Assembly: GCF_900113665.1 (NCBI RefSeq)
Contig: NZ_FOQD01000019.1
Location: 62,001 to 126,000, forward strand
Origin: Planctomicrobium piriforme
Lineage (GTDB): Bacteria > Planctomycetota > Planctomycetia > Planctomycetales > Planctomycetaceae
DNA length: 64,000 nt
Direction of reading: 5' to 3'
Of the stretch, positions 1 to 8,686 are shown one piece after another (the stretch's first letter is position 1; each line of letters opens with the position of its first letter). The notes beneath the pieces are model-generated. The model saw nothing but the letters and a program-made list of their open reading frames with translations. It searched no databases and was not told the DNA's origin. A program made the position numbers and the translations under genes.

Positions 1-1296
1 CTTCACATCCGTGCTGAGGATTCCGACGACGCGGCGTTTCTCATTCGAGATCGTGCCGACGGATCGGGTGAGTTCGTACTCGATCGGCGTGCCGCGATCA
101 AAGAAGGGAATCGTGACGGTGTCGAAACCGCTGGTCAGCACGACCCCCATGTAGACGTCGTTCTGGGAGAGCCGGCCCCCTTCTTCGCTCTGTAGCGTGC
201 GGGGTTCAATCCCGAGGGCAAGGGCCTGTTCGGCCGCATGCGAGTACGGGTCGACGTCGACAATGCGGGCCTGCAGCTTCTTGCCGCCGCGCTTGTCGTA
301 TTCGACGATCTTGTTGATCAGATCTTTGCGAATGGCGACATAGTCCTGCGGCACATCCGGAGAGATAAACGCCTGAATCGTCACCGGCTTGTCATCGGGG
401 ATCTTCTTGATGATTTCGAGAGTCGTCGGCGAGAGAGTGTGCAGACTCTCGGAAGTGGAATCGACGCTGTAGCCGGCGGTGGCAAACGTGTAGGTCAGAG
501 CCAGCAGAGCAACCGACAGGCAGGCCACCCGCAACAGGTATTGACCGGACATCGAAGCGGCGTCTTTTCCGCCAGCCCAATGCCGACGGGCAATCATCAC
601 CGCATTCAGATAGAGGAAGAATGCTGCCAGGCCAACGAAGTAGAAGATCCCGCTATAGGTCACCTTGCCGGACGTGAAGCCCCGCAGGTGTCCGGCCACA
701 CTGAGCGGCTCGTTGATTCCGATGCGGTCTTTCAGGAAAGTCTGAATGCCGGGCACTTCGTCGATGAAGACGGGAATCGCACAAATCACGGCGCCCAGCA
801 CGAAGGCGACCGTCGCACTGCTGGTCAGCACAGACGCGAACATCCCCGCCGCGAGCAGGGCCCCGCCTGCCAGCCAGTAACCGAGATAAGTGGTGGCGAT
901 GAGACCCCAGTCGGGATTCCCCAGCCAGGCCAGCACCATGGCATGCGTCAGCGAGAACGCCAATGCAACCGTATAGACCGCCAGCACGGCCAGATACTTG
1001 CCCATCAGAATTTCGAAGTCGGTCGCCGGGAGCGTGAACAGCAATTCGTCGGTGCCGAGCTTTCGTTCGTCTGCCCAGGCGGTCATCGTAATCGCCGGGA
1101 TGATGAACAGCAGCAACAGCGGAAACCGCGCGCTGAGCTGATCGAGGTTCGCCAGATTGTTCGCGAAGAACTGGTCGTTGAAGGCCAGAAACGCGCCAGC
1201 CACCACGAACACCACGATGAACAGGTAACCCAGCATGCCTGAGAAGTAGCTGGTCACATTTCGTTTGAAAACAGCGAGCACAACGTGTTGACGCAT
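1..1296 (-). CDS. ABC-2 type permease fused to GldG-like auxiliary domain, partial
   Basis: Partial gene: it starts at an ATG at 1296 and runs off the left edge with no stop. The first ~230 residues form a polytopic ABC-2 permease of GldF type (start MRQHVVLAVFKRN, then several hydrophobic helices). A further membrane segment (YLLRVACLSVALLALTYTFA) leads into a soluble region resembling the GldG/ABC_transp_aux domain (LHTLSPTTLEIIKKIPDDKP). This should be the membrane part of a gliding-type ABC exporter whose ATPase is the gene just upstream at 1399-2139; substrate unknown. Bacteroidetes keep GldF and GldG as separate genes; here they form one chain. The C-terminus is outside the window. Confidence 0.85.
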   Translation of the reverse strand, partial: MRQHVVLAVFKRNVTSYFSGMLGYLFIVVFVVAGAFLAFNDQFFANNLANLDQLSARFPLLLLFIIPAITMTAWADERKLGTDELLFTLPATDFEILMGKYLAVLAVYTVALAFSLTHAMVLAWLGNPDWGLIATTYLGYWLAGGALLAAGMFASVLTSSATVAFVLGAVICAIPVFIDEVPGIQTFLKDRIGINEPLSVAGHLRGFTSGKVTYSGIFYFVGLAAFFLYLNAVMIARRHWAGGKDAASMSGQYLLRVACLSVALLALTYTFATAGYSVDSTSESLHTLSPTTLEIIKKIPDDKPVTIQAFISPDVPQDYVAIRKDLINKIVEYDKRGGKKLQARIVDVDPYSHAAEQALALGIEPRTLQSEEGGRLSQNDVYMGVVLTSGFDTVTIPFFDRGTPIEYELTRSVGTISNEKRRVVGILSTDVK

Positions 1297-1398
1297 TGTG
1301 AACCACTTTAAATTGCAGGGACCGTCATTGAATTCGAAGACACAGGCGGCGAGCCGAAGCGGGCAATCGCGCCTGACAGATCGACGGGCGATGACCCG

Positions 1399-2139
1399 CT
1401 ATGCGGCTCCGCCCGTCAATTGGCGGAAGTGCGATTCGATGTCGTGATGCTGCCCGCGCATCTGTTCGACGTTGCCGTCGAGCAGGACTCGGCCGCGATT
1501 GATCAGAATCACCCGACTGCAGACCGCTTCGACCTCGGTCAAAATATGGGTCGACAGCAGAATGGTTTTCGTGAGTCCGAGTTCGCGAATCAGCTCGCGC
1601 ACCTGATAGGTCTGATTGGGATCGAGGCCGCTGGTGGGCTCGTCGAGAATCAGCACAGCGGGATCATGCAGCAGGGCATGCGCCATCCCGACCCGTTGAC
1701 GATAACCGCGGGAGAGCTTGCTGATCTGCTTGCCCCACACGTCTTCCAGCGAGCACCGCGAGGCCACGAAGTCGAGCCGCTTCTTGAGCTGTGCCGAGGT
1801 CATTCCCCGGGCCTGGCCGAGGTACTTGAGCAAACTCTGCGGAGTCATTTCGTTATAGAGCGGGCCGTTCTCTGGCAGATAGCCGATGAGCCGGCTGGCC
1901 TCGATCCGCTGGGTTGCCATGTCGTAACCGCCGATGCGGGCGACTCCGGCGCTGGGAGAGAGAAACCCCGTGAGGAGTTTCATGGTCGTCGACTTTCCTG
2001 CGCCGTTCGGGCCCAGGAACGCCGCCACCTGACCGGTGGGGACGCTGAAAGTGACGTTTTCAGTTGCGATGAATGGTCCGTAGTACTTACTGAGGCCCTG
2101 GGCCTCGATCATGGCGGACGGCGTCGGACGCTCAGTCAT
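1399..2139 (-). CDS. ABC transporter ATP-binding protein (GldA-like)
   Basis: Cytoplasmic ATPase of an ABC-2 exporter. Walker A is GPNGAGKST (about residues 44-52), the signature is LSRGYRQRVGMAH, Walker B is AVLILDEPTSGLDP, and the H-loop is in LLSTHILTEVEAV. About 246 residues is normal for the family. A TTG at 2145 is also in frame, but the ATG at 2139 is preferred because AGGAGG lies 10 bases upstream of it. The gene is 102 bases upstream of the permease/GldG fusion on the same strand, so the two probably form one transporter. Substrate cannot be told from the sequence. Confidence 0.92.
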   Translation of the reverse strand: MTERPTPSAMIEAQGLSKYYGPFIATENVTFSVPTGQVAAFLGPNGAGKSTTMKLLTGFLSPSAGVARIGGYDMATQRIEASRLIGYLPENGPLYNEMTPQSLLKYLGQARGMTSAQLKKRLDFVASRCSLEDVWGKQISKLSRGYRQRVGMAHALLHDPAVLILDEPTSGLDPNQTYQVRELIRELGLTKTILLSTHILTEVEAVCSRVILINRGRVLLDGNVEQMRGQHHDIESHFRQLTGGAA

Positions 2140-2518
2140 TGGCAATCATCCTCCTGGGGCGGTGCGTCGTAATGTCAGTCCGATATTGTTGCCACAAATG
2201 CCGGTAATCCCCGTCCTGGGGAAACCGCTCAGGATAGCCAAGCCGGTCGGGGAAAAATACCGTCCCGACGACGGAACCTGACCCGTGGCGACGACTTCAG
2301 CCGCCGCCGGCCCCTGAGCCGGTGAAAGTGCTCATGAATAGTTACTTGTCCGCGAGAGTCAAGGGTCCGAATCCGGCCCGATTTCGCGACTTTTTAGAGT
2401 GAGTCGCATGCGCAGCAAAGGAACGAAGAAGTTTGAAACGCCGAGGCCGCGGAGATCGCCGAGGAATTCAAGAAAAAATGGTTTTGAGCATCAACCCGCG
2501 GATCTGAGTAAAAGCCGT

Positions 2519-2727
2519 CTTCACTCTCAACACTCGTCACTCAACACTTCCGGCTCTGGACTCTCCACACTGGACACTGGACTTTCCCCCTCACCCCCCA
2601 CCCCGATGGATCGCCTCAAAACATGGCCCCCCGCTCTCGGGGCGAGGGGAGCCGATTTCACACTCAACACTCGTCACTCAACTCCTCTGGCTCTGGACTC
2701 TCGACACTGGACCCTCGACTCTCCCCG
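2519..2727. repeat. Phrase-like direct repeats, two ~70 bp units
   Basis: Non-coding stretch between the ABC ATPase and ispD. It is built from two ~70 bp near-direct repeats (about 2521-2590 and 2655-2725), each made of variations on ACACTCAACACTCGTCACTC and CTCTGGACTCTCGACACTGG. They are separated by a C-rich block ending in GGGGCGAGGGGAG. Related phrases recur at 46622-46655 and 51891-52036. The ORFs crossing this block are low-complexity artefacts. The rest of the 2140-2727 gap shows no gene. Confidence 0.8.
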
Positions 2728-3477
2728 TCATAGATCCTTGAACAGGTGCGGGTTGTCGGCGGCGAAGGGGTGCATGTTTGCCAGCGACTTTTCTTTCGGC
2801 AGCACTTCGAGCAGCGCCTCGGCCATGCGAAAGTCTTCCTGCGTCGTGATCTTGATGTTCAGCGGCGAGCAGTCGACGATCGAGACCGCGTGCCCGATAC
2901 GTTCGACGAGCTGCGCCTCATCAGTCGCAACGAACTTGTCCCGTTTGGCGAAGGCTTCCAGCAACAGCTTGCGTTCAAACACCTGCGGCGTTTGCGCTCC
3001 CCACAAGTGTTCGCGGGGGACTGTTTCGGTGATCTTCCCCTGGGCGACGCGCTTGATGGTGCTGGCAATCGGTGACGCGGGAATCGCTGCGCCGGACTTG
3101 ATAGCGGCGGCGAAGACCTCGTCGACCCATTTCTTGACCAGCAGCGGACGCGCGGCGTCGTGGACGGCGACATAGTCGACGTTCGACTTCACATGTGCGA
3201 GGGCGTTCTGGACCGAGTCGGCGCGTTCCTTGCCTCCGGCAATCACGTCGACGTTCATGAACGCCAGGTTCGGGCGGAACTTTTCCGTGAACCATTCGAC
3301 ATCATCTGCCGCGACGACGATCAGCGACTGCACGACATCTGGATGATTGACCAGCGGTTCGATCGCCCGCACCCAGACGGGGCGTCCCTTCAGGTCGATG
3401 AACGGCTTCTTCCGCCGCGCATCGCCAAAGCGACTGCTCTGCCCGGCGGCAGCGAGGATGACGGCAAACTTGGGCAC
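2728..3477 (-). CDS. ispD: 2-C-methyl-D-erythritol 4-phosphate cytidylyltransferase
   Basis: Third enzyme of the MEP isoprenoid pathway: transfers CMP from CTP to MEP. The N-terminal nucleotide-binding motif ILAAAGQSSRFG is followed by KKPFIDLKGRPV, and VHDAARPL lies mid-protein, all typical of IspD. The start chosen is GTG at 3477 (V-P-K-F-A-V), with GGAG seven bases upstream; the reading frame stays open further upstream but that part overlaps dnaA and does not look like IspD. The 249-residue product is of normal size and has no fused IspF domain. It begins 10 bases after the dnaA stop, so the two are probably cotranscribed. Confidence 0.93.
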   Translation of the reverse strand: MPKFAVILAAAGQSSRFGDARRKKPFIDLKGRPVWVRAIEPLVNHPDVVQSLIVVAADDVEWFTEKFRPNLAFMNVDVIAGGKERADSVQNALAHVKSNVDYVAVHDAARPLLVKKWVDEVFAAAIKSGAAIPASPIASTIKRVAQGKITETVPREHLWGAQTPQVFERKLLLEAFAKRDKFVATDEAQLVERIGHAVSIVDCSPLNIKITTQEDFRMAEALLEVLPKEKSLANMHPFAADNPHLFKDL

Positions 3478-3487
3478 ACGAAATCTC

Positions 3488-4921
3488 CTACCCCGCCTTA
3501 ATGCGGTCTTCCAGTGTCTGCAAAAGATCCTGCAGAGTCCAGGTTTCGGAGGCAATCCGGATGGTTTGCGACGCCGCCAGCTGGTCGGCGATCTTGCGTT
3601 CGGCTGACATGACCGTACTGTGGTTGCGGCCTCCGAAGTGCGCCCCGATCTCGCTGTAAGCCGACTGCGTCAACTTGCGGGACAGGTACATCGCCAGCAT
3701 CCGCGGCTGAGACAGCGACTGCTTCCGGGATGACGAACGGAGCGACTCGGTCTCGACGCCAAAGAACTCACAGACCGCTGTTTCGATGTCGCCCACGCGA
3801 ATCAAACGGACGCAATCTCGCTCCAGACGACCCAGCAGCTTGCGCGACACCTGTAAGGTGACGCGACTGCGGGTCATCTGCGACCAGGTCGAGAGGACGT
3901 TGACGGCGCCTTCGAGTTCGCGAACATTGCCGGTGAATCGGTTCGCGACATGATCGAGCGCCTCGGTACTGAACTTGGCCTTCAGCCGCGTGGCGCGACG
4001 CTGCACGATTTCACGACGCATGGCGTCGTCCGGAGACTCGATACGACAGACCAGTCCTGACAGGAACCGGCTGACCAGTTCGTCGGATGTGTTCGACAGG
4101 AGTCGCGGATGGCGATTGGCCGACACCGCGACAGAGCGGCCTTCTTGTTCAAACTGTTTCAGTGTGTGCAGAAACTCTTCCTGAAACCCCTTCTTGCCGT
4201 CGAGGAAATCGACGTCGTCCACCAGCAGCAAATCGACGTTCCGAAACTTCGTGCGGAAGCTCGGCAACGTCCGGGCTGACAGCGCTTGCGTGAAGTAGTT
4301 ACAGAAGTGTTCGGCAGTCAGCAGCAGGACTTGCAGTTGCGGACATTCCTTGCGGAGCCGTGCCCGCAGGCCTTCGAGGAGGTGCGTCTTGCCGTTGCCG
4401 ACACCGCCATGCAGATACAGCGGCGAGACGGAGGCCGGCTCGGTGATGAACTGCTGCACGCCGGTCATGGCGAGGGCGTTCGCTTCCCCAACGACAAACT
4501 CGGAGAGCGAATACATCCGCTTGCTGCGGCCATGGACAGATTGCGGCGCAGGGCCTGCGACGGTGCGGCGGCTCAGGCTCGGTTGCGGCGCAGAGGAGGT
4601 CTCGGCGTCTTCCGGCAACGGAGTCAGAGAGACATCAGCGCCGACTTCGTATGTGAGTGTGACATCCGGTCCCACGATCGGCGCGGCGATGCGCAGCAGT
4701 TCGCCCTCGAACTGCTTCTGAATCCACTTGACCAGATACGGGCTCTGGACGCACAGCGTCAGGCTGGCGCCGTCGAGCTTCAGTCGCGAGCTGGCCCCGA
4801 ACCAGTTCTGGAAGCGGCGCGGCCCCAGGTGAGTCTGCAAGGCGGTCCGCAATTGATCGAGAGCGTTCGAACTGACATGGGGGCCTGCGAAAGAAACGAC
4901 GGGGGATAGAACGGGCGGCAT
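3488..4921 (-). CDS. dnaA: Chromosomal replication initiator protein DnaA
   Basis: AAA+ initiator that opens the replication origin. From the ATG at 4921 (MPPVLSPVV) the product is 477 residues. A domain I-like region (LRTALQTHLGPRRFQNWFG) is followed by an AAA+ core with Walker A GGVGNGKTH, Walker B LLLVDDVDF and a sensor-2 region GNVRELEGAVN. The C-terminal DNA-binding helix-turn-helix carries FGGRNHSTVMSAERKI, a variant of the DnaA signature. The frame stays open to 5176, but that extension (repeats of WNGNG, low complexity) does not look like DnaA. The SD is weak (AAGGG). ispD follows at 10 bases; dnaN is not adjacent. Confidence 0.95.
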   Translation of the reverse strand: MPPVLSPVVSFAGPHVSSNALDQLRTALQTHLGPRRFQNWFGASSRLKLDGASLTLCVQSPYLVKWIQKQFEGELLRIAAPIVGPDVTLTYEVGADVSLTPLPEDAETSSAPQPSLSRRTVAGPAPQSVHGRSKRMYSLSEFVVGEANALAMTGVQQFITEPASVSPLYLHGGVGNGKTHLLEGLRARLRKECPQLQVLLLTAEHFCNYFTQALSARTLPSFRTKFRNVDLLLVDDVDFLDGKKGFQEEFLHTLKQFEQEGRSVAVSANRHPRLLSNTSDELVSRFLSGLVCRIESPDDAMRREIVQRRATRLKAKFSTEALDHVANRFTGNVRELEGAVNVLSTWSQMTRSRVTLQVSRKLLGRLERDCVRLIRVGDIETAVCEFFGVETESLRSSSRKQSLSQPRMLAMYLSRKLTQSAYSEIGAHFGGRNHSTVMSAERKIADQLAASQTIRIASETWTLQDLLQTLEDRIKAG

Positions 4922-5843
4922 CTTGCAACCCTTTGGGCGCACATTCCCCACATCCGAAGCCGACTGGGTCGGGGACAATTCGCGATCCACATCGCGAATC
5001 TTTGTGACAACAGAGAGGCGTGACGAAGACGTCAGCACTCCATTGCCATTCCACCGGCCATTGCCATTCCACGGGGTTGGCCCAAGGAATTGGCACAGGT
5101 CCGACAGGGTCTGCGGGTTGTCGCTGGATAACGGTCGAGGCCTCGTCAGAACGGGCGACGCCTCGGGATGAATCACTCACTCAACGGGGGTGATCCTACT
5201 GGCGAGGGAGTGTTAGTCAAATGTAAATCGGACGTGAAGACGGCTCGCGGAGGGAGTCTCTACGGGATCGTCTTGCAGAGTCGACAATTGCGGCGACACA
5301 CATTTTTTTTGACCAGTCTGCCCATGTCGAAAAGCTGTCAATGAAGTTGTTCACGGAAGGTTGAACGCACAGCAGCCGGCATGACTTGCGGCGCACACAT
5401 TCCCAGCGTTTTTATTGGTGAAATGTGGTTGTCTGAAAGCCAGCAGCGCGCGGCGTGAGTGAAGAATCGCATGCGACGAAGTCAACATTTGCGAGGATGT
5501 CAAACGGCGTGCTTTGAACTGCCTGCGAACGTTGTGAGAGTCACTCTGTCGGCGCAAGCCGCAGCTATGGCGAGCAGTGTGAAGATCGTGCGGGGTTGCA
5601 CTGCAATGTGAAAGAAGTCGAGCAGTGTGGGCGGGGCATCGGTTGGCAGTGAGAGTCACAAACGGCAGCCCTGAAAAACGAACAACCCCGATCTCAAAGA
5701 CCGGGGTTGCAATACAATCGCGTTTGAGTGTGCGATGCAGGGTCGTTGCCGCCAGGCCTGGGCAGCGGTCGCTGTGGGAGCAGACCGCAACACCCCCCTC
5801 ACCTGGCCCTCTCCCTGAAGCGGGAGCGGAATGGCAAGATGGT
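4922..5843. other. Intergenic region between HU gene and dnaA
   Basis: No convincing gene. It holds the presumed dnaA promoter, a small tandem duplication of CCATTGCCATTCCAC near 5041-5075, an AT-rich patch around 5290-5350, a hairpin terminator at 5672-5709 and a C-rich phrase repeat near 5789-5830. Only one weak DnaA-box-like sequence was seen (TTATCCAGC on the minus strand near 5130), too little to claim an origin. Confidence 0.6.
5672..5709 (-). terminator. Rho-independent terminator for the HU gene
   Basis: Read on the minus strand, an 8-bp stem CAACCCCG/CGGGGTTG with an 11-base loop is followed by TTCGTTTTTC. It lies about 135 bases downstream of the HU stop and points the right way for that gene. 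Confidence 0.65.
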
Positions 5844-6155
5844 CTAGTGGACCATTTCCTTCAGCTTCTTCAGAGCGGTGACCTTCACCACTTTCTTCGC
5901 CTTCTTGGCGGGGATCTGGATCTCGTCGCCGGTCTGGGGATTGCGGCCAACACGGGCAGGCTGTGCCTTGCGGGTCTTGATCGCGATCTTCATCAGGCCG
6001 GGCATGGTGAAGACGCCGGGGCCTTTTTTGCCGAGGCTCTCTTCAATCAGACCTTCCAGCTTCTCCATCACTTCCGAGACGTCTTTCTTGGCGACGCCCG
6101 AACGTTCGGCGAGTTCATTCAGGATCTGGGTCTTTGTCAACGGCTTGTCGGCCAT
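5844..6155 (-). CDS. HU/IHF family DNA-binding protein
   Basis: Small histone-like nucleoid protein that binds and bends DNA as a dimer. The 103-residue product from the ATG at 6155 (MADKPLTKTQ) has a helical N-terminus with LNELAERSGVAKKDV and the beta-arm region VGRNPQTGDEIQIPAKK, matching the HU signature. A Lys-rich tail (KKAKKVVKVTALKKLKEMVH) extends a little beyond classical 90-residue HU. AAAGGAG lies six bases before the start, which decides against the upstream ATG at 6182. Monocistronic by context. Confidence 0.93.
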   Translation of the reverse strand: MADKPLTKTQILNELAERSGVAKKDVSEVMEKLEGLIEESLGKKGPGVFTMPGLMKIAIKTRKAQPARVGRNPQTGDEIQIPAKKAKKVVKVTALKKLKEMVH

Positions 6156-6322
6156 TGTGGCTCCTTTCAAAATGGCATCCAAGGGGATTTGATTGCACGA
6201 ATTGCTGGCTAAGTAGACTTTGCCGGTTTCGGCTTGTCAATTAACGAGCCACGTCAAACTTCGCAAAAAAATTACATTTTTCCGCGGAAATTGTGCGGCC
6301 AACCTCTCTTCTCAACGCGAAA

Positions 6323-6346
6323 CGCCCGACCGATTTCGGTCGGGCG
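6323..6346 (-). terminator. Terminator downstream of cysC
   Basis: Perfect inverted repeat CGCCCGACCG with a 4-base loop (CGGTCGGGCG as the other arm), followed on the minus strand by TTTCGCGTT. It lies 28 bases beyond the cysC stop. Confidence 0.7.
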
Positions 6347-6374
6347 CTCTCTGTTCAGCGTTGCTCAACCTGCA

Positions 6375-7040
6375 TCAAACGGACAGGTAGCCGTTCTTGG
6401 TCAGGTAGGCGATGACGTCATCAGCAAGCTCATCGATCCCCTTGTTGTTGGAGTCGAGAACCAGTTCCGGCTTCTCGGGCGCTTCGTAAGGAGCGTCGAT
6501 CCCGGTGAAGCCTTTGAGTTCGCCTGCGCGAGCCTTCTTGTAGAGACCTTTCGGGTCGCGCTTCTCGCAGACGGCCAGGTCGGCGTCGACGAGCACTTCA
6601 ATGAATTCGCCCGGCTGCAGAATCGCGCGGACGGCATCGCGATCGATGCGGTACGGAGAGATAAACGCGGTCAGCGTGATGATGCCGGCGTCAGAGAACA
6701 GCTTGGCGACTTCTCCGATGCGGCGGATGTTTTCCATGCGGTCTTCCGCGGAAAAGCCGACGCCGAAGCGCTGTGCGGCAGCTTCGGTATAACCGCATTT
6801 TTCGATCAGCGACTTCTTGTCTTTGTTCAGGCCGAAGCGGATGTTGTCGCCGTCCAGCACATACGTCTTCTTGCCGAGAGCATGCAGCTTGTGATCAACC
6901 GTGTTGGCGACGGTGCTCTTGCCCGATCCGCTCAAACCGGTGAACCAGATCACGGCCCCTTTGTTCCCCATCGCCTTGACGCGGTCGGCGTTGGAGACCT
7001 TGTGCTCGTGCCATGTGATATTTCCGCCTTCGCTTGCCAT
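6375..7040 (-). CDS. cysC: Adenylyl-sulfate kinase
   Basis: Phosphorylates APS to PAPS, the second step of sulfate activation. From the ATG at 7040 the product is 221 residues. The P-loop is [11 protein letters not shown] (about residues 33-43); [12 protein letters not shown] and the APS-binding region with [13 protein letters not shown] follow, then [12 protein letters not shown] and the [26 protein letters not shown] segment typical of APS kinases. The upstream extension to 7277 is not family-like. The matching sulfate adenylyltransferase (sat) is about 38 kb away at 45074-46333, so the pathway is split. The divergent MFS gene starts at 7379. Confidence 0.94.
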   Translation of the reverse strand: MASEGGNITWHEHKVSNADRVKAMGNKGAVIWFTGLSGSGKSTVANTVDHKLHALGKKTYVLDGDNIRFGLNKDKKSLIEKCGYTEAAAQRFGVGFSAEDRMENIRRIGEVAKLFSDAGIITLTAFISPYRIDRDAVRAILQPGEFIEVLVDADLAVCEKRDPKGLYKKARAGELKGFTGIDAPYEAPEKPELVLDSNNKGIDELADDVIAYLTKNGYLSV

Positions 7041-7378
7041 AACAGTCAGTCCGATCTCTTGATTCGAAAGTCTTTTCAATCCTGGAAAACGGCTGCATGG
7101 TAGAGAATGGCCGGACCGATGCAAAGCAAATTTCCCCGTTTGCCCGAGCATCACGATCCGCAACACCGACGGCCCGATTCCCCGCTCAATCGCCGGAATC
7201 CGGTAGTCCCGCTTGCGAGGCCTGTTCCGCAGAGTGCATGATGGCCGGACTTTGCACGCTGCCAGAGCGAATCTCATGAACGTGTCGCGTCCTGGCGGCG
7301 TTAAAATTCAGTCTTTCGCGAAAGGTCGGCGTCCATACTCCGCCACACTTCCCCGGGATCGCTGCTCGCAGGGCCCAC
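7041..7378. other. Divergent intergenic region cysC / MFS gene
   Basis: 338 bases between two divergent genes, presumably holding both promoters. No gene, repeat or clear structure was seen. Confidence 0.5.
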
Positions 7379-8611
7379 ATGTCGAATGCGTCCGCCAAAT
7401 CGTCGCTACGCACCGCCTGGCTGGTCGTGGCGCTGCTCGTGCCAGTCGCTCTGTTGAATTACCTCGACCGGCAGATGCTCGCGGCGATGAAATTGTCGAT
7501 GGTGACCGACATCGCCGACATCTCCACCAAGGCCCACTGGGGCATCGTGCTGGGGTCATTCAAATGGGTGTATGCAGTGCTGAGTCCGGTGGGGGGCTAC
7601 CTGGCCGACCGGCTGAACCGTAAATGGGTCATCATCTCGAGTCTGTTTGTCTGGTCCGCCGTGACCTGGGCCACGGCTCATGTCTCGTCGTTCAATCAAC
7701 TGGTCGCGACCCGGGCACTGATGGGCGTCAGCGAAGCGTTCTATATTCCCGCGGCCCTCGCCCTCATCACCGACTTTCATGTCGGGCAGACCCGATCGAA
7801 GGCGGTCGGTTTCCATCAGATGGGCATTTACGCCGGCATCATCATTGGCGGATTTGCGGGATATGTGGCGGAGAACCCCAACCTGGGCTGGCGGTTCGCC
7901 TTCAATCTGTGCGGGATTGCCGGCATCCTGTACGCCGTGCCGCTCATGTTTCTGCTTCCGCCGCCGCCGCCTCGGGCAGACGACCATGTTCTTTCTAGCC
8001 CGCTGCAATCCCTGCGCGAGCTGTTCAGCAATTTCGACTACATTCTGCTGGTGCTGTACTTCACGCTGCCGGCGCTGGCCGGCTGGGTGGTGAAAGACTG
8101 GATGCCTGACATCCTGCGAGAAAAATTCGATCTTGGTCAGGGAGCGGCCGGGGTGTCGGCGGTGCTGTATGTGCAACTGGCGTCGCTGGTCGGAGTGGGG
8201 ATCGGCGGCTGGCTCGCCGACCGCTGGGTGAAGAAGACCAATCGCGGACGCATCTATGTCAGCGCGATCGGGATGTCGTTCTTTCTGCCGGCGCTGTTTG
8301 GAGTGGGGAACGCGACGACGCTGGCTGTGGCGATTGGGTTCCTCGTGCTGTTTGGACTGGGCTGGGGCTTCTTCGACTGCAACAACATGCCCATCCTTTG
8401 CCAGATCACCCGACCACACCTGCGGGCGACCGGTTATGGGATCATGAATCTCGTGAGCATCAGTTGCGGCGGTTTTGCCGATTTGGGCTTTGGAGCATTA
8501 CGGGATCGGCAAGTTCCGCTGAATGTCATCTTCGGAGCTTTTGCCGGCGTGGCCGGATTGTCGATTTTGATTGTGCTGCTGATCCGCCCGCGTGAGAATA
8601 TCTCAACGTAG
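7379..8611 (+). CDS. MFS transporter, anion:cation symporter type
   Basis: Inner-membrane secondary carrier of 410 residues with about twelve hydrophobic segments. The N-terminal motif LLNYLDRQMLAAMKLSM is typical of the anion:cation symporter branch (hexuronate/glucarate-like carriers), and the loop 2-3 motif appears as GYLADRLNRKWVI. Substrate is not determined; sugar acids are plausible because the next gene downstream encodes a DapA/NanA-type aldolase, 75 bases away on the same strand. The start ATG at 7379 has only a weak SD (AGGG). Confidence 0.88.
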   Translation: MSNASAKSSLRTAWLVVALLVPVALLNYLDRQMLAAMKLSMVTDIADISTKAHWGIVLGSFKWVYAVLSPVGGYLADRLNRKWVIISSLFVWSAVTWATAHVSSFNQLVATRALMGVSEAFYIPAALALITDFHVGQTRSKAVGFHQMGIYAGIIIGGFAGYVAENPNLGWRFAFNLCGIAGILYAVPLMFLLPPPPPRADDHVLSSPLQSLRELFSNFDYILLVLYFTLPALAGWVVKDWMPDILREKFDLGQGAAGVSAVLYVQLASLVGVGIGGWLADRWVKKTNRGRIYVSAIGMSFFLPALFGVGNATTLAVAIGFLVLFGLGWGFFDCNNMPILCQITRPHLRATGYGIMNLVSISCGGFADLGFGALRDRQVPLNVIFGAFAGVAGLSILIVLLIRPRENIST

Positions 8612-8686
8612 GCGAATCAATCCGAAGCACGAATTTCGAAATCCGAAACGATTCGCCGTTACCTAACATCATTTTGAGTTTCTGAA

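Noticed and set aside
4922..5176. N-terminal extension of DnaA to 5176
   Set aside because: The extra ~85 residues are low complexity (WNGNG repeats) and unlike DnaA domain I; the conserved part begins shortly after the ATG at 4921.
4922..5843. Replication origin next to dnaA
   Set aside because: Only one weak DnaA-box-like site (TTATCCAGC) and one AT-rich patch; no cluster of boxes, and dnaN/gyrB are absent. Whole-genome GC skew would be needed.
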